Assembly: GCA_002633005.1 (NCBI GenBank)
Contig: NMRA01000268.1
Coordinates: 449,827-513,826 of the forward strand
Direction: 5' to 3'
DNA from: Phoronis australis
Taxonomy: Eukaryota; Phoronida; Phoronidae
DNA length: 64,000 bases
Shown: positions 36,160 through 47,960 of the stretch, piece after piece
Layout of the letters: each line of letters starts with the position of its first letter
How positions within the stretch are numbered: position 1 is the stretch's first letter
Made by a program: the position numbers and the translations under genes
The notes under the pieces: model-generated
What the model saw: only the letters and a program-made list of their open reading frames with translations
Database searches by the model: none
What the model was told of the DNA's origin: nothing

Positions 36160-39100
36160 ATGGCGCCGTTTAGAGTTGTCGTGTTTCTAAGCCTCGTCTG
36201 TTATTTTGCCTTTGCAGGGCAGCTGAGAGGACATTCTTCGCGAGGAACCACCGGTGACGTATGGCAAATTCCCGTACCGTCGGGCGCGAGAGTTAAAGCG
36301 ATTTTAGTAAAGTTCCGAGTGGACGGTGAGATCATGTGTGAAAACGTGACTATTCGTTTGTGTTCATCAAATGCTTCCACGGAATTTCTCCCTGATATAT
36401 GCAAAGCGGATTACTACCGTCAGTTTGTTTCAAGAGACAATGTCACGATAACAGTTTTAAAAGCCACAAAAGATGATGACGTCAGGTTCTTTATCACATT
36501 TACTTATGAATGGATTGACTCTGACGACGATACATGTAGACATGTTCCGAATTTCGAAGGAGGAACCATATTCAAAATAAATAGTTCCGATGTTGTGGGA
36601 AGTAGCACACCTCCGCCAATAAAGAACGTCAAATGTGTATGGAGTTTAAAAAGTAACGACAGCAGTTTAGTGAACCTGACAGTTACTAACTTAAACACAA
36701 GATATTCAGGTATAAACTGTACAGAGGATATGCTGAGCGTGTATGACGGTCCAGATTACACATACCAGCTATTGGGAAGATATTGTGGTCACAGGTCACA
36801 GTGGTCGATCATTTCTTCATCATCACAAATGTTGGTGGTTTTATTTTCGAACTCACCAGAAATCGTCACTTTCCGAGCTCAATATAAATTCATTTCGAGC
36901 GACTCTTTTTTTGCAGGTGTTGGTGTCTACATTGTCCGCAGACAACAAGGAGTAATTTCTTCAGATACATATCGTTCACCATCGTATTCAGCTCCATCAC
37001 AACTCACCAATACCTACGTATGGCACATTGTAACAGCATATGGTCAGTTGCTGCACATAAACGTCTATTCACGATCTGTTCGTAAAGTAACTGTCTACGA
37101 TGGCCCAAAATTGTCGCTGGTGCCACAAATATTTCCAGAAGTGTTTCCTAAGACAATCCTTGGTGACGTGATGTTTTGTACCTACATCTCTTCATCGTTT
37201 CAATCTACTGTGGAAATACAGACTTTTTTCAATGAACCATCGTTCAACATCTCATATAAGACAATCGAAGGAAACTTTGGTAGGTGCAAAAACGTAAATG
37301 TGCCTAGAGACCAATATTCCTTAGTGACCCTGTTCCCTTTGAAATTTCTTATTTCTGACAGAAACATTGGACAATGTGTTTGGTACTTTAGAGCAGCCCA
37401 CCCCGAACGTTTTCTTAGATTCACACTCGAGACCCTAAAGCTGACAGACACTGACAACAGCGCGTATGAAGCAATTGTAATATTTGATGGACCGAGCACA
37501 TCGGCACCATCTTATGGTCCATTTTGCAAAAGCTCGAGAACACTTCGACGCATTGTTACTTCAACATCATACTTGACGATACTGTACTATTCTATCGGTC
37601 ACTTTTTGTTTAACACTCCAACAGTAAACGCAACTATTGAAGAGGTGGCTTGCAAAGGCCACTTTCTAACGGAAGAAAGCTTAATCTTCGAGGCCAACCC
37701 TGGAGCATGCTACGTCCTTCAAAAAGTACCAGGAGTCGCACAACACCATGTTCAATCCGTTGGGTTTACTGTTGTCAAACCAGGCATGTATTCCATCTTA
37801 ATGGACATAGAAGAAAGCGACATTGCTTGTGGTGACCGTGCTACGTTTTTGTGTTCTGAGTATTTCAAGTGGTTTTCAGACAGAATACCAACGTGTCTCC
37901 TCGGTGCTCATTCGCTCATGCACTACACCTCGGTAAAAGAAAAATTTGATTTGCTATCAGTTGTGTCTTACTGTAGGTGGTCTCGGGCCAGGTCTTCTGT
38001 TCAAGTGACAGTAACAGACACATTTAGCGAGAATGTGCGTGGTGTGTGTTTAAAGAGCGGAAAACATCATTTATCCATTAATTTACATGCTTGGGTTTGT
38101 GGGCTTCTGACGTTCTTTAATAACCCACAAAGAATTACAGTGGACTTCGTAAATCCCCAGAAAATATTAAACCCGTCATACATCAAACTTCTGTTTTTTA
38201 GTAAGTATCCACGTTTTATATCAATCGAAATAAAAGAAAATGTATTTAGAGGCGTTGATCAAACCATAAATAACACGGACACGCCACAGCACTCATTGGA
38301 ATACCTATACAATCTCAGGCTGAGAGACAGTAAGTTAGCCATCGTTGTACCTAGCATTGCTGCGGACTCGCTCTCAATAACTGCTTTAATACGCTTAACT
38401 GATCTGACCATTGAATACAGCATCATGCATACACGTTCTGTAGACGCTGACAACTTGAACAGATGCCAACCGACTTATATCTTATACAAGGACTTTTGTT
38501 ATAAACTCGCTAGTACTACGAAATCGTGGATAGAGGGTGATCAACACTGCAAAGAAGACGGCGGGGAGCTGGTGAGCATCTTAGGCGAAGATGAGTACAC
38601 ATTCCTCCTTGATTGTATGCGGACTGTTTGGAAGAGGCGCATATACGCGGTCAGCTCGTACAACGCAATATTCATAGGTCTTCACGACACTAAAGATGGC
38701 GAGATGAGATGGACTGACAACAGCCCCTTAATATACACGAGATGGTACAGCCCTGGAGACGAGGCCACTACGTACACACAGGCGACGTTCAATGGAACAA
38801 AGAACGACTTACTTACTATTATTATGGACACTCAAAGGCAACCAATTAAAGAACCGTCTAGTAAATGTACGCTGATGATAGTCCGTAATCCACATGTCGG
38901 AGGAAGTTGGTTCAAAATTCCTTGTCAGTATGCATTTAGAAATACAGCATCGGTTTGCAAACAACCAGCTACCAGTAACAAAACATCAGTTAACCTACCT
39001 TCGCACCATGCAGAATTTCCCAGGTGTCCTCATGATTGGATACTCCTGCAGGACTCTTGTTATCGGCTCGTTACCACAATGGCTAACATAAATTTACCAG

Positions 39101-39572
39101 TGGAATTCAGCACAGCAGTGGCCATGTGCCAGGGCAAGGAAGGTGCCACTCTGGCCAATGTCAACTCCAAAAACATTGACGGAGTCAGATTTTTGCTGCA
39201 GGTGTGGAAGCATAGACCTGAGTACGGCACCATATGGGTTAACAATACACCAACTTTCAACTGTTCGGTACTTTCTCCAGAAGTCGTCTGGAACAGCCCT
39301 GAAACTCTTCATAACCACCGAGACAGCGTACAACATTGGGTGCTCTCAGAGTTTCCCTGCAATGGTTTTTCAGTGCCCCGGTTATCACGTCCGCTGAGCG
39401 CGCTATGTGAAAGACCAGTGCTAAATACGTCCGTCACTCAATGTTCAAAATTAACGCAGATGACTTGTAGCGACGGGACTTGCATTTCTGTGGGCAATAT
39501 CTGTGACAAGTCAAGTGACTGTCCAAATGGCGAAGACGAGCAAAACTGTAATCGGGAGGATGAATATTTCAC
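36160..39572 (+). CDS. Receptor copy 2, exon 1: signal peptide, CUB domains, two C-type lectin-like domains, LDLa
   Basis: An uninterrupted 1137-codon exon plus two bases. Residues 1-20 are a signal peptide (MAPFRVVVFLSLVCYFAFAG). Residues 30-115 are CUB-like. CUB domains follow at about 126-248 (CVWSL, VYDGP, GRYCG), 250-370 (YVWHI, VYDGP) and 371-495 (CVWYF, IFDGP, GPFCK). Residues about 496-767 are cysteine-containing and unassigned. Two C-type-lectin-like domains span about 769-935 (GLHDTKDGEMRWTDNSP) and 956-1085. An LDLa lies at 1095-1130 (CSDGTCIS, DCPNGEDEQNC). Many Asn-X-Ser/Thr sites fit a glycosylated extracellular chain. The frame reaches a stop two bases after a strong donor (TTCAC|GTGAGT, GT at 39573). 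Its phase matches the acceptor at 43697, so the stop at 39574-39576 is probably intronic and the chain continues into the 7TM exon. Alternatively a retained intron would give a secreted form. Confidence 0.85.
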
Positions 39573-39816
39573 GTGAGTTGTCTTGTTTTTTAATAAAAAA
39601 TAGCCTGTAAGTGCACTAGGACGTCAACGAAAAGTGACAACTTTGCCATCAGTTGATTTGAACGAAGTTTGTGTTGCGTTTGGAAGGTGACAACACGAAT
39701 GGGTAGAGACAAATCATACAGCTGCGTGGGATTGTACTAAAAACCTCTAGCCCCCCCGACCCACGACCAATGGCAATAGATGTAACATTGTGCTTTTTAC
39801 ACATTTCGTGATCATG

Positions 39817-40928
39817 TTACGTCGCTGATTGACTTTCCCATAAACATACCTACACGCGAATCTGCCCTGGCTTAAGTCTGGTGGTTAAAAACAGAAAGTG
39901 GGTTTAGAACGTGATCAGAAATAGACGATTGTGAGCGTGCTATCGTTGTAAGGGAAATAAGAGTTTCACGAGCGGTTACCAATAGCCCTGTTCCACTAAA
40001 CTTAGGGAAAGGGTACGTCAACGTGAATGTACATAATTTTACATTTTTGCTAGTTGATTTCTGTTGTGTACTCATTTATAATTTACTCCATACAACATTG
40101 GGATACTTTTTAGTTATAACAGTTTGTTTTTTTTTAAACTGTACTTACTGAAAAAATTACGTATTCGTCGGCTTCTTGCACTCTCAAAAATCTTGAATCT
40201 GTCATTCACTGAAGAGCAGACGAGACGATTACACTAGATTTTTCTAAAACTCCCTCGACTTTCAAAACCCCAAACCCCACGAAACCCTCGACCCACGACC
40301 CCAATCGACCCAAGACCCCTCCGACCCAATTTACACAAGCTCTACTCGATGTGAACATGGAACAGGCGCTGACTTGCAGGACCAACGAGTCGGGCCGTGA
40401 GTTAGGCTGAATTTTCTCTGCTTTTTTGCGATTAAGAGAATCGATTTGGCAAATTTGAAAGTCAAAAACAGAAAATAGCAACGCGACCAAATCAAATCAA
40501 AGACCTACCAGCCTTACAAATGTCGTTCTCAGCAGAGTGTAATCTTCTCGTGTGCTCTTCAGTGAATGGCGGATTCAAAGTTTTTTGGGGAGAGTGCGAG
40601 GAACCGATCAGTACATGCAGTTTGAAAAAACAAACTTTTAACTGAAAAAAGTATCTCAACGTTATATGGAGTATATTATAAACGAGTACACAACAGAAAG
40701 CTTACGCAAATTATGTAAATTCACGTTAACGTACTCTCTCCCCAAGTTTAGAGACTCAAGACCATTGGCAACGGCTCGTCGAACTATTTCCGTGACAACG
40801 AAAGCATGCCCACAATCCCCTATTTCAGATCACGCTCTCAGACCACTTTCTGTTTTTAACCAGCAGACTTAAGCCAGTGAAGGTTCGCGTGAAGGTTTGT
40901 CTTATGGGAAAGTCGTTCAGCGACGTAA
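39817..40928. mobile_element. Large foldback element with about 400-bp inverted arms
   Basis: The left arm (39817-40235) is the diverged reverse complement of the right arm (40536-40928), roughly 75-80% identical by eye. Outer ends read TTACGTCGCTGA and TCAGCGACGTAA. The arms share CTTTCCCATAA, AACAGAAAGTGG and GATTACACT in opposite orientation. The 300-bp centre is C-rich (repeated CGACCCACGACC and CCCCAAACCCC) and carries no gene. It lies in the intron of receptor copy 2. The structure fits a foldback or TIR-type DNA element. Confidence 0.85.
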
Positions 40929-42496
40929 TAGCTATTATATAGAATGATGCATAGTACACACAAACTCCGTCTCTCCCGCTTCACTTCAGACCTTCATTGC
41001 TCCCGTTTTGGCATCGCCTTGGTCCCAGGTAATGCACCGGCCAGCTATTTAGATTAGAGGTGTTCTATTTTTCTCGCGGGCCGTTTTTCGCCGAAAAAGA
41101 AAAAAGCAAGTACATCTAATTACTTTACAGTGTTAAGCGCATTCCACGATCTAAGGACTGTTTCCAGGATACTGCTGCTGTAGGCCGCACGGTGACTCGT
41201 TTGCTTCTTCTCGTCTTGGGTGGTTGATTGGTGTTTTTTCATTGTTGTTGACGATTGCTCATTAGTTCATGTCAACGTCATCAGATGGATATCAAGATTC
41301 CTTGCACGTTTTGGTCTCAATTCCAGTATACTCTCCGCAGGGAGAGATCCACAGTGACTTGCAAGGCTCTGATTTTCTGTACCACAGCCAACATGAGACA
41401 ATCTGCTTCCTCACCAAGTCTAACAATAGCTGCCTTCCTCTTCTTTCCATGAACGCTGAGACCCTGAAATAGTTTATCTCTCACAGGACAATTACTTCGA
41501 TAACAAAGGAGTTCGATGTCGACGATCTACTTCAGGCCATTTACTATATCACGATGTCTAGATGCAGCGCCGTTACCACTGTACACGGAAAGACAATGTT
41601 TTGGCTGTCATTTCCCAATCAACCCCATTCAGTTTACAACTGAATTGGCGCTTCTCTGCTACACAGGTGAATTGGATAATTCTGCCTTGGCTGCGCTGAT
41701 CTCTTTCTTTCTTAGTCTAACTGATCAGTTAAGGCTCTTAACTCCAGGTCATGCCTCAATTTGTACCTGACTTACTGTAGAGCAAACTTGCTGCCTGACA
41801 AAACATTGGAAAGCGTATTATTCTGGACACACACTTGACACTTTCGATCTTTAATAAGCCCCTACTGGAAGAGGTTCTCAGGTGATGTTAAATAATAAAC
41901 AGAACTTAGTAAGCCGATCCTGATATTGGTTCCTTGTATCTCCTTCCACCTCCTTCCCAGTTGCTGGGAGATTGGTTGCTCTACACGTGTAATTCGTCTG
42001 TAGTCACCCAGTGACACATGTCTCAACGCATCCTTGTTTGCTTAACTCGGATATTAGTACCTGTCTGTCCTAGTAAATTCCTACTGAACGTTAAAGAGAT
42101 CATTGACAACGTGACAATGGCTTTGTCATCGCACGATTAGTTTTCCAAGTATTCTCTTTTCGTCTCAACTTCTTCATTTCGTCTCACAATCCCACAGCTC
42201 TTCTAATTGAACTTTTTGTTCTCTTCTGGTCTGCAGTAAGCATTTGTCAAATACCTGACTTCATTTCTGATGTTCTTAATTCTGTACCCCGGTTTTTTCC
42301 CTGTAGAGGTGTTACTGACCTTACTTTCTCCTCCTCAGTAGCAAACCTTTCCTGCTTTACGTTGTAGAGAATGGCCAAAAAAATTGTTTGAATCTTCTTC
42401 TCAACCTCTTCTTGCAAAGTTTATTACTTGATAGCGCCCAACTCTTGCATGATGCACAACTAAACTAGGATTTTGCTGTTCCGATTGTTGATAATG

Positions 42497-42592
42497 GTCT
42501 GATATAACGTGCCCGAATTTTGAGAACTAGTTTTCTCCACTAAATAACGGGCATCAAACTAGTTCTCAAAATACGGGCACGTTATATCAGAC
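42497..42592. repeat. Near-perfect 37-bp inverted repeat (young foldback element)
   Basis: Arms 42497-42533 and 42556-42592 match at 36 of 37 positions (GTCTGATATAACGTGCCCG... and its complement), around a 22-bp loop. CCGATTGT occurs on both sides (42481-42488 and 42599-42606), which could be an 8-bp target duplication. It lies in the intron of receptor copy 2. Confidence 0.85.
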
Positions 42593-43697
42593 AATTTCCC
42601 GATTGTCAAAGTCAACTGTCTAAATCACCGAGTCCTTGTCCTTTCTACGTTTGTCGCCTTAGTATCATTCACATTGAGCATCCCCTTCCCGGTTATACTT
42701 CATCATTGGCCTGTCCACAAATCATGTGATCAGAAGAAACAAGAAACATTTGCAGGTAGACAATGCCTCTGCACCGTTCCCGGCCTCTTGTTGCCAAATG
42801 TCTGATCATATCAGCACGTCTGCAGGCTGCACACCTGAGGTACTTCAAAGTTCGAAGAGAATCGTGCAAACTGAAACGCTTATCTCCAGAAATGACTCGA
42901 CATCTAGAAAGCCGGCCTCTTGAAATTGCCCGCTCCAATTCTCTTGAGAAAACTTGACCAGGCCCTGCGGTAAATAGGCAAAGTAGACATTGTTAAAGCG
43001 TTTGCATTGGTTTGTAGTATTGATTTATACTATACAAGGTATCTGTTCATAAGTAGATCTATTGTTTCCTATTCTCAGTGCCATTTCTTGATAGAAAGTG
43101 CCAATTGGTGGTGTGTAGTCGCGGCAAAGGGAGAGCAGATCAAGGATTTAAAAAATACGAAAACCATTTTGCGAAAGCACATTAATTTTTGTTGTACTTT
43201 TAATTCTTATATTTCACTTCCAATCTACATTGCAGAGTGAAATAAAAGGTGAGAAGAAGAAATATGACATTTATTATGACGCATGTAGAGAACATATGAA
43301 AACACAGGCTTTGCAGTATGGGCATAATACTCAATACCATTCGTCAGTGTTGCTGAACTCTTCATTTGAAAAAGGGGAAATTTCTTTACGCAAGATCCCT
43401 ATGTTGGTAGACGATGATACATACCAAATATAATTTTATTGGCTACCTCGTGCACCATGCCTCTTTCATCTAATCAGATTTCTTTGCTTTTGTAGAATAA
43501 CACTCAAAATATTTCTCACCTATCATATGTAGTATCAGTAACTCGATAGAGCTGATAACAAATAAGAGAATCTTAAAACTATTCATATCGTGACTTAAAA
43601 CGTTCGTAATTATTAGAATTCCGCGACACTAATTCTGGAATGCTTGATTTCTTCACTGAAGAGAAAACAAAATGATATTGTAACATTATTTTTCCAG

Positions 43698-45909
43698 GTG
43701 TGGTGACGGCAAACGTATCTCTGTGTCATCTTACTGCGACTTCATCACAGACTGTAAGAACGGAAGAGACGAAAAAGACTGCACATTCCCAACGTGCTCT
43801 GCAAAAGAATTCACATGTAAATCAGGCCAATGTATTCTGCGTAACCAGTCATGCAACTTTGTGAGCGACTGCTTCGATAAATCGGACGAAACTGATAGTA
43901 ACTGCCATTGGCTTGAAAACTGTACCCAGCTGAATGGATTCCAGTGTTTTTCAGGCGACTGTATTAACGTGAGTCTCAGACATAATTTGATAAATGATTG
44001 TTCAGGTCAAGTTCAAGAAGACGAACAGTTTTCGAAAGTGGAATCTGAACGAGGAGCGATTTGGCTGACTCAGACAAGTGGCGTGAACAACTTCAGTCCT
44101 TTCTGTCTCTCAGGCAACCAGGCTCGTTGTCGAGTCAATAATCCATCCTGCTTCAACAGAGAACATGCTTGCATATACGACGGTGCTATCGGGTGTGGAG
44201 ATAAGAGCCATCTTAAACACTGTGAACAATTTCAGTGTAATGGTCTTTTCAAATGTCCTTCAGGTTATTGCATTCCTAAACACAGAGTCTGCGATGGTGT
44301 GTGGGATTGTACAGGTGGAAGCGATGAAAGTTTCTGCTCGAATTATACCTGTCCAGGTGCCTTCAGGTGCCGCGAGGAACGCAGATGTTTGCAACAGTCT
44401 CAAATTTGCGATGGTGTCGTTGACTGCAAATATACCAAAGACGATGAAAAGTTTTGTGATTTGACAACCCCATGTCCACGTGGCTGCAAATGTCTGGGTT
44501 ACATTCTTACTTGTGAAAATACTTCCCTTTTTGAAATTCCAAGTGGCTTTAAAGTTATGCGAGCAATTTTATTCTCGGGGAACAGATTGTCAGTCGACAA
44601 TTCGACTTTTAGGAATTATGCATATTTAGGTAGATTGGATGTGTCATTCAATCGGATCGAAACACTGCCATCCTTTGCATTCAATGGACTACTCAATTTG
44701 TTTGAACTAATACTGAAGGGCAATCTGTTGGTGTCGTTGAATTCGAAAACTTTCTTTGGTTTGAGGCTAGATTTGTTGGACTTACGATTGAATAATCTAA
44801 AAACAATTTCAGCCGACGCATTCGAAGGTCTTGAAATGGTCAGGGTTCTCAAATTAGAAGACAATAACCAATTCCTTCGCATTCACCTCGATACTTTTCG
44901 CAAGGTAAAAGTGTCGGCATTACAGACTGACAGTTTTCGATTCTGTTGTCTGTTTAACAGCTCTGTTAAGTGTACGCCAGAGATGGACCCACTTTCTTCT
45001 TGTTCTGAAATGATTGCAAATCTTTTTCTCAAGGTTTTGTTGTGGGTTATTGGAAATTTGGCTCTTGTTGTGAATGTATTTGTGTTTATTTGGAAGTTGA
45101 AAACTGACCGAGATAATGTCAATTCTTTATTTTTTCTTAATCTTGTGTTTTCTGACTTTTTGGTGGGGCTGTATTCGTTGATAATTGCTTCAGTTGATGC
45201 CTATTTTGAGGTATCGGGTCAATATTACCTAGATGATCCAATATGGCGTAAGAGCACATTGTGCCGCGTGGCTGGTTTTATATTATTCGTGGGGTCGGCA
45301 ATGTCTGTTTACACTCAAACCATAATCGCCATCAACTTCGTCATTATGATAGTGTTTACCTTCCGATTCCGACCTATCACGAAACGAATTGGCGCCATCT
45401 TGATGATGATTGGCTGGTTCACATGGATAGCAATTGCAGCGCTTCCTCTTCACACTCTTAGAAATGGAGACAAAAGGCCCAGTAAAAGTTTTTATAGTGG
45501 TAGCACGCTATGTTTTACTTTTACACTTTCGAACGCTTTGTTCTGGACGTATCTTTTTGCTTTTGTTATATTGAATTTCATGTCTTTTCTCATAATTTTG
45601 ACAAGTTATTTACTTATATACGTTAACATTCGTAAAAACGGCAGCAGACCCTATTCGAAGTATCTTGACAAACATACCGAACTCGCTAAAACGATGAGAC
45701 TGATTTCCTTTTCTGATTTCTTGTGCTGGCTTCCTATTATAATAGCCGGCTTATTAAACGTCTCTGGTCATCAGATATCACCAGAGTTCTCTGTCTGGAT
45801 GGTCGTACTCCTCATGCCCCTAAACTCATCTTTAAATCCCCTAATATACACGTTTAGTACATACAAACGATCGTCAAAAAGAGGAATTCAGTCTTCTGCT
45901 GGACGTTAG
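43698..45909 (+). CDS. Receptor copy 2, exon 2: LDLa-LRR-7TM GPCR
   Basis: Last exon of the composite receptor, open from the acceptor (AG 43696-43697) to TAG at 45907-45909. Joined to exon 1 it gives 1874 residues. It encodes LDLa modules (43699-43782, 43789-43905, about 44248-44460), an LRR N-cap (CPRGCKC, near 44472), about five leucine-rich repeats, the FRFCC...SSCSEMI hinge (44938-45014) and seven membrane helices (about 45020-45870). TM2 (VFSDFLVGLYS) and TM7 (NSSLNPLIYT) are typical of type C LGR receptors. However, TM3 ends AINFVIM, with Asn and Phe (45334-45339) in place of the Asp-Arg kept by copy 1. The NPxxY motif is NPLIY. G-protein coupling may therefore be altered or lost. The cytoplasmic tail is short and basic. 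Plasma-membrane receptor; ligand unknown. Confidence 0.92.
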
Positions 45910-46438
45910 TTAGTTATTGATCTATACTGGATACAAACAGACACTGAAGAGTCAAGGAAAGGATTTCACTCGCTTTTACCTTTGTATCATGCGTCAACGC
46001 CACTGGACTGAACGGAAGCACGTGCCTCAGGTCCGCTAGATTCTTTTACAGATTATACGCAAGGTCCTCCGCCAACCCTACCTCAGACTGCTTGGTTGGG
46101 TAACACGTCGTACATTTACCCCAATAAGAACTTCATGCTGCTCTTTTGTACTGAATGAATGAAACACTAACAGATTGATCAGAGGTAAACGTGCTTTGAT
46201 AAAAACTATTTAACCCTCGTAGCTTTTTGGCTGTGGTTAATTCATTTTATTGAATATTAATTTCATTTCGATGGACCGTATTTGACTTAACTTTAATGTC
46301 AACTTATCTTATTCCAGCTACAATATTTATTCATTGAATTTGGTTATTCATTACATTGAATTATTTTTTCATTTATACGCTTATTTTTTTCACATTGTAT
46401 TTTAATCGGTTAAATTTTCATGCATTTTATCCAATAAA
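45910..46438 (+). terminator. 3' UTR and poly(A) signal of receptor copy 2
   Basis: A canonical AATAAA lies at 46433-46438, 524 bp after the stop codon, in AT-rich DNA. It is the first strong signal seen downstream. The cleavage site would follow within about 30 bp. Confidence 0.55.
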
Positions 46439-46544
46439 CTTTTCGACAAAGTCAGATTTGTTGCTAAATCATTGCCTCTAATTACATAACGGAGCTACTA
46501 ATGTCAACAAATGTCCTTAAATCTTTTATGTGTTCGTGTCGTTC

Positions 46545-46770
46545 TTTACTCACAAATGTTACACGTTTCTATCATTTTATCTTCATTATGAGTTTTATTT
46601 TAGTAATAACATTTTCTAGTAATATAAAAATGAGCTTTTATTCCACTGAAAATAAGTAAGGACTTGGTCCTTGAATTATGGGCGTTGTATGAAAAGAAAA
46701 TATGTTATTTTTAGTAACATTGAGCACAGTCCGCTCTCGATTTCTATCACCCCTATAAAAATATCGGCCT
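46545..46770. repeat. Dispersed repeat, copy C
   Basis: Shares collinear words with 59605-59830 in the same orientation: TTCTATCATTTTATCTT, then TAATAACATTTTCTA, then ACTGAAAA, then GTTGTATGAAAAGA, then CTCTCGATTT. Element type unknown. Confidence 0.45.
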
Positions 46771-47960
46771 TGCTAAGCTTAGGCCTCCAAAAGACTGGAG
46801 TCTTCCAAAACAAGATGGAAATCATAGATTAAGTATACTAACCTCAGAAAAGTTTTAAAACTCTCTTGCTATCATAGCAGGTACTTTTTATATTGTCGAA
46901 ACAAATTTTAATATTAAAATAGCTCATTTCGGTAATTTACCTGAAGCGGCCTAAAAGGGTTGCCCAACAATCTCAAAACTGGTGGTACGACGTTTACCCT
47001 CATTGTATGTGGCTTCCGATTCAAAACGTTTGGGATATATCTTATAGGGTTCAGATATTTTGTCTGCTGGCATGCGTGAAAGAAATGCCTCTCATTGAAA
47101 ATAACATTACATAAAACAAACCACGTACAGCAATGATTAGTATATTTTCATTTAAAACATGGGATATTATTCTTGCTGAAAAAATAAGTTCTCGAAGTGT
47201 CTTTGGGTACTACCAGGTGAGCCTCTCTTCCAAGTGAGGATTCGACCCTGCCTTCACGAGGCTCACACGCGGTGTTGTGCAGCGATGCATTTTTGAGCGT
47301 AACTAGGGAGCGACAATGTGTGCCAACTGTGACAATGATTGTCTTCAACATTTACAAATATGTGGACAGCAGTTGCACTCTGCAGATAATGTCACCTAGT
47401 TGATATATCACAATTAGGGGTAGTACACGATGCAAGACCAGCACGGAACATTGTATCAGCGGTACAATAATAAGGATGGTAGTGAGTTTATTAAATTGTC
47501 GTGCCGAGCATGTTACAGAAGTCAGTAATGAGACTGAGGTTGTCGACCAGACATTAGGAGACACACGACAGTTAGTAAAGGGTTTTGGCTGCCGACACAC
47601 ACCCAAGTGGCGACGAATCGTTATCTCACGTCCTTACGGAGAGTCTGAAAAAACACAAAAGGTTTTTTGGCGTTCCCAACTCAAAAACACTACTCATGAT
47701 AACTGAAACTTAATCCTGCTTCAAATTTTTAATCATCGGCTAATTCACATCGGAAAAATACCGGCACCAAAAAACAGGACCAAAAAACCTTCAACTTTGT
47801 CAGTTTTCTCCCCAAATTTACTACTTTCCTGCAAGCCTGAGTGCTAGAAAACATCTGACAACAGATTCAGAATGCTCGTTCTCTCTTGATTCTAAAAATT
47901 TGGTCATAGTACGCCCCTTGCCTGATACCTTTTGGCAATTTTGACCTGTCTGACAGCCAC
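46771..47960. other. Featureless stretch
   Basis: No gene was recognised; short frames on both strands only. Confidence 0.4.

Larger units (their letters stand above)
39573..43697 (+). other. 4125-bp intron of receptor copy 2
   Basis: It starts GTGAGT and ends in a pyrimidine-rich acceptor (TATTTTTCCAG). Removing it joins AC to G (Thr), then Cys, restoring an LDLa module (YFTCGDGKRISVSS, then YCDFITDCKNGRDEKDC). It contains a 1.1-kb foldback element, a 37-bp inverted repeat pair, and short open frames with no recognised domain (41255-41770, 42726-43433). Confidence 0.8.

Noticed and set aside
36160-39576. Reading the 1138-codon frame as a complete secreted CUB/C-type-lectin protein
   Set aside because: The stop lies two bases into a consensus splice donor. 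Splicing to 43698 keeps the frame and completes an LDLa module, so a two-exon receptor is the better model. A secreted isoform by intron retention cannot be excluded.
41255-41770. A BTB-like or other coding exon in the receptor intron
   Set aside because: Short frames (65-84 codons) have no clear domain and overlap each other in different frames. The resemblance was too vague.
43723-45909. Start of receptor exon 2 at 43723, or of copy 1 at 11451
   Set aside because: These points are GTG and TTG codons inside LDLa modules, not initiation codons. Coding sequence clearly extends upstream to the splice acceptors at 43698 and 11219.
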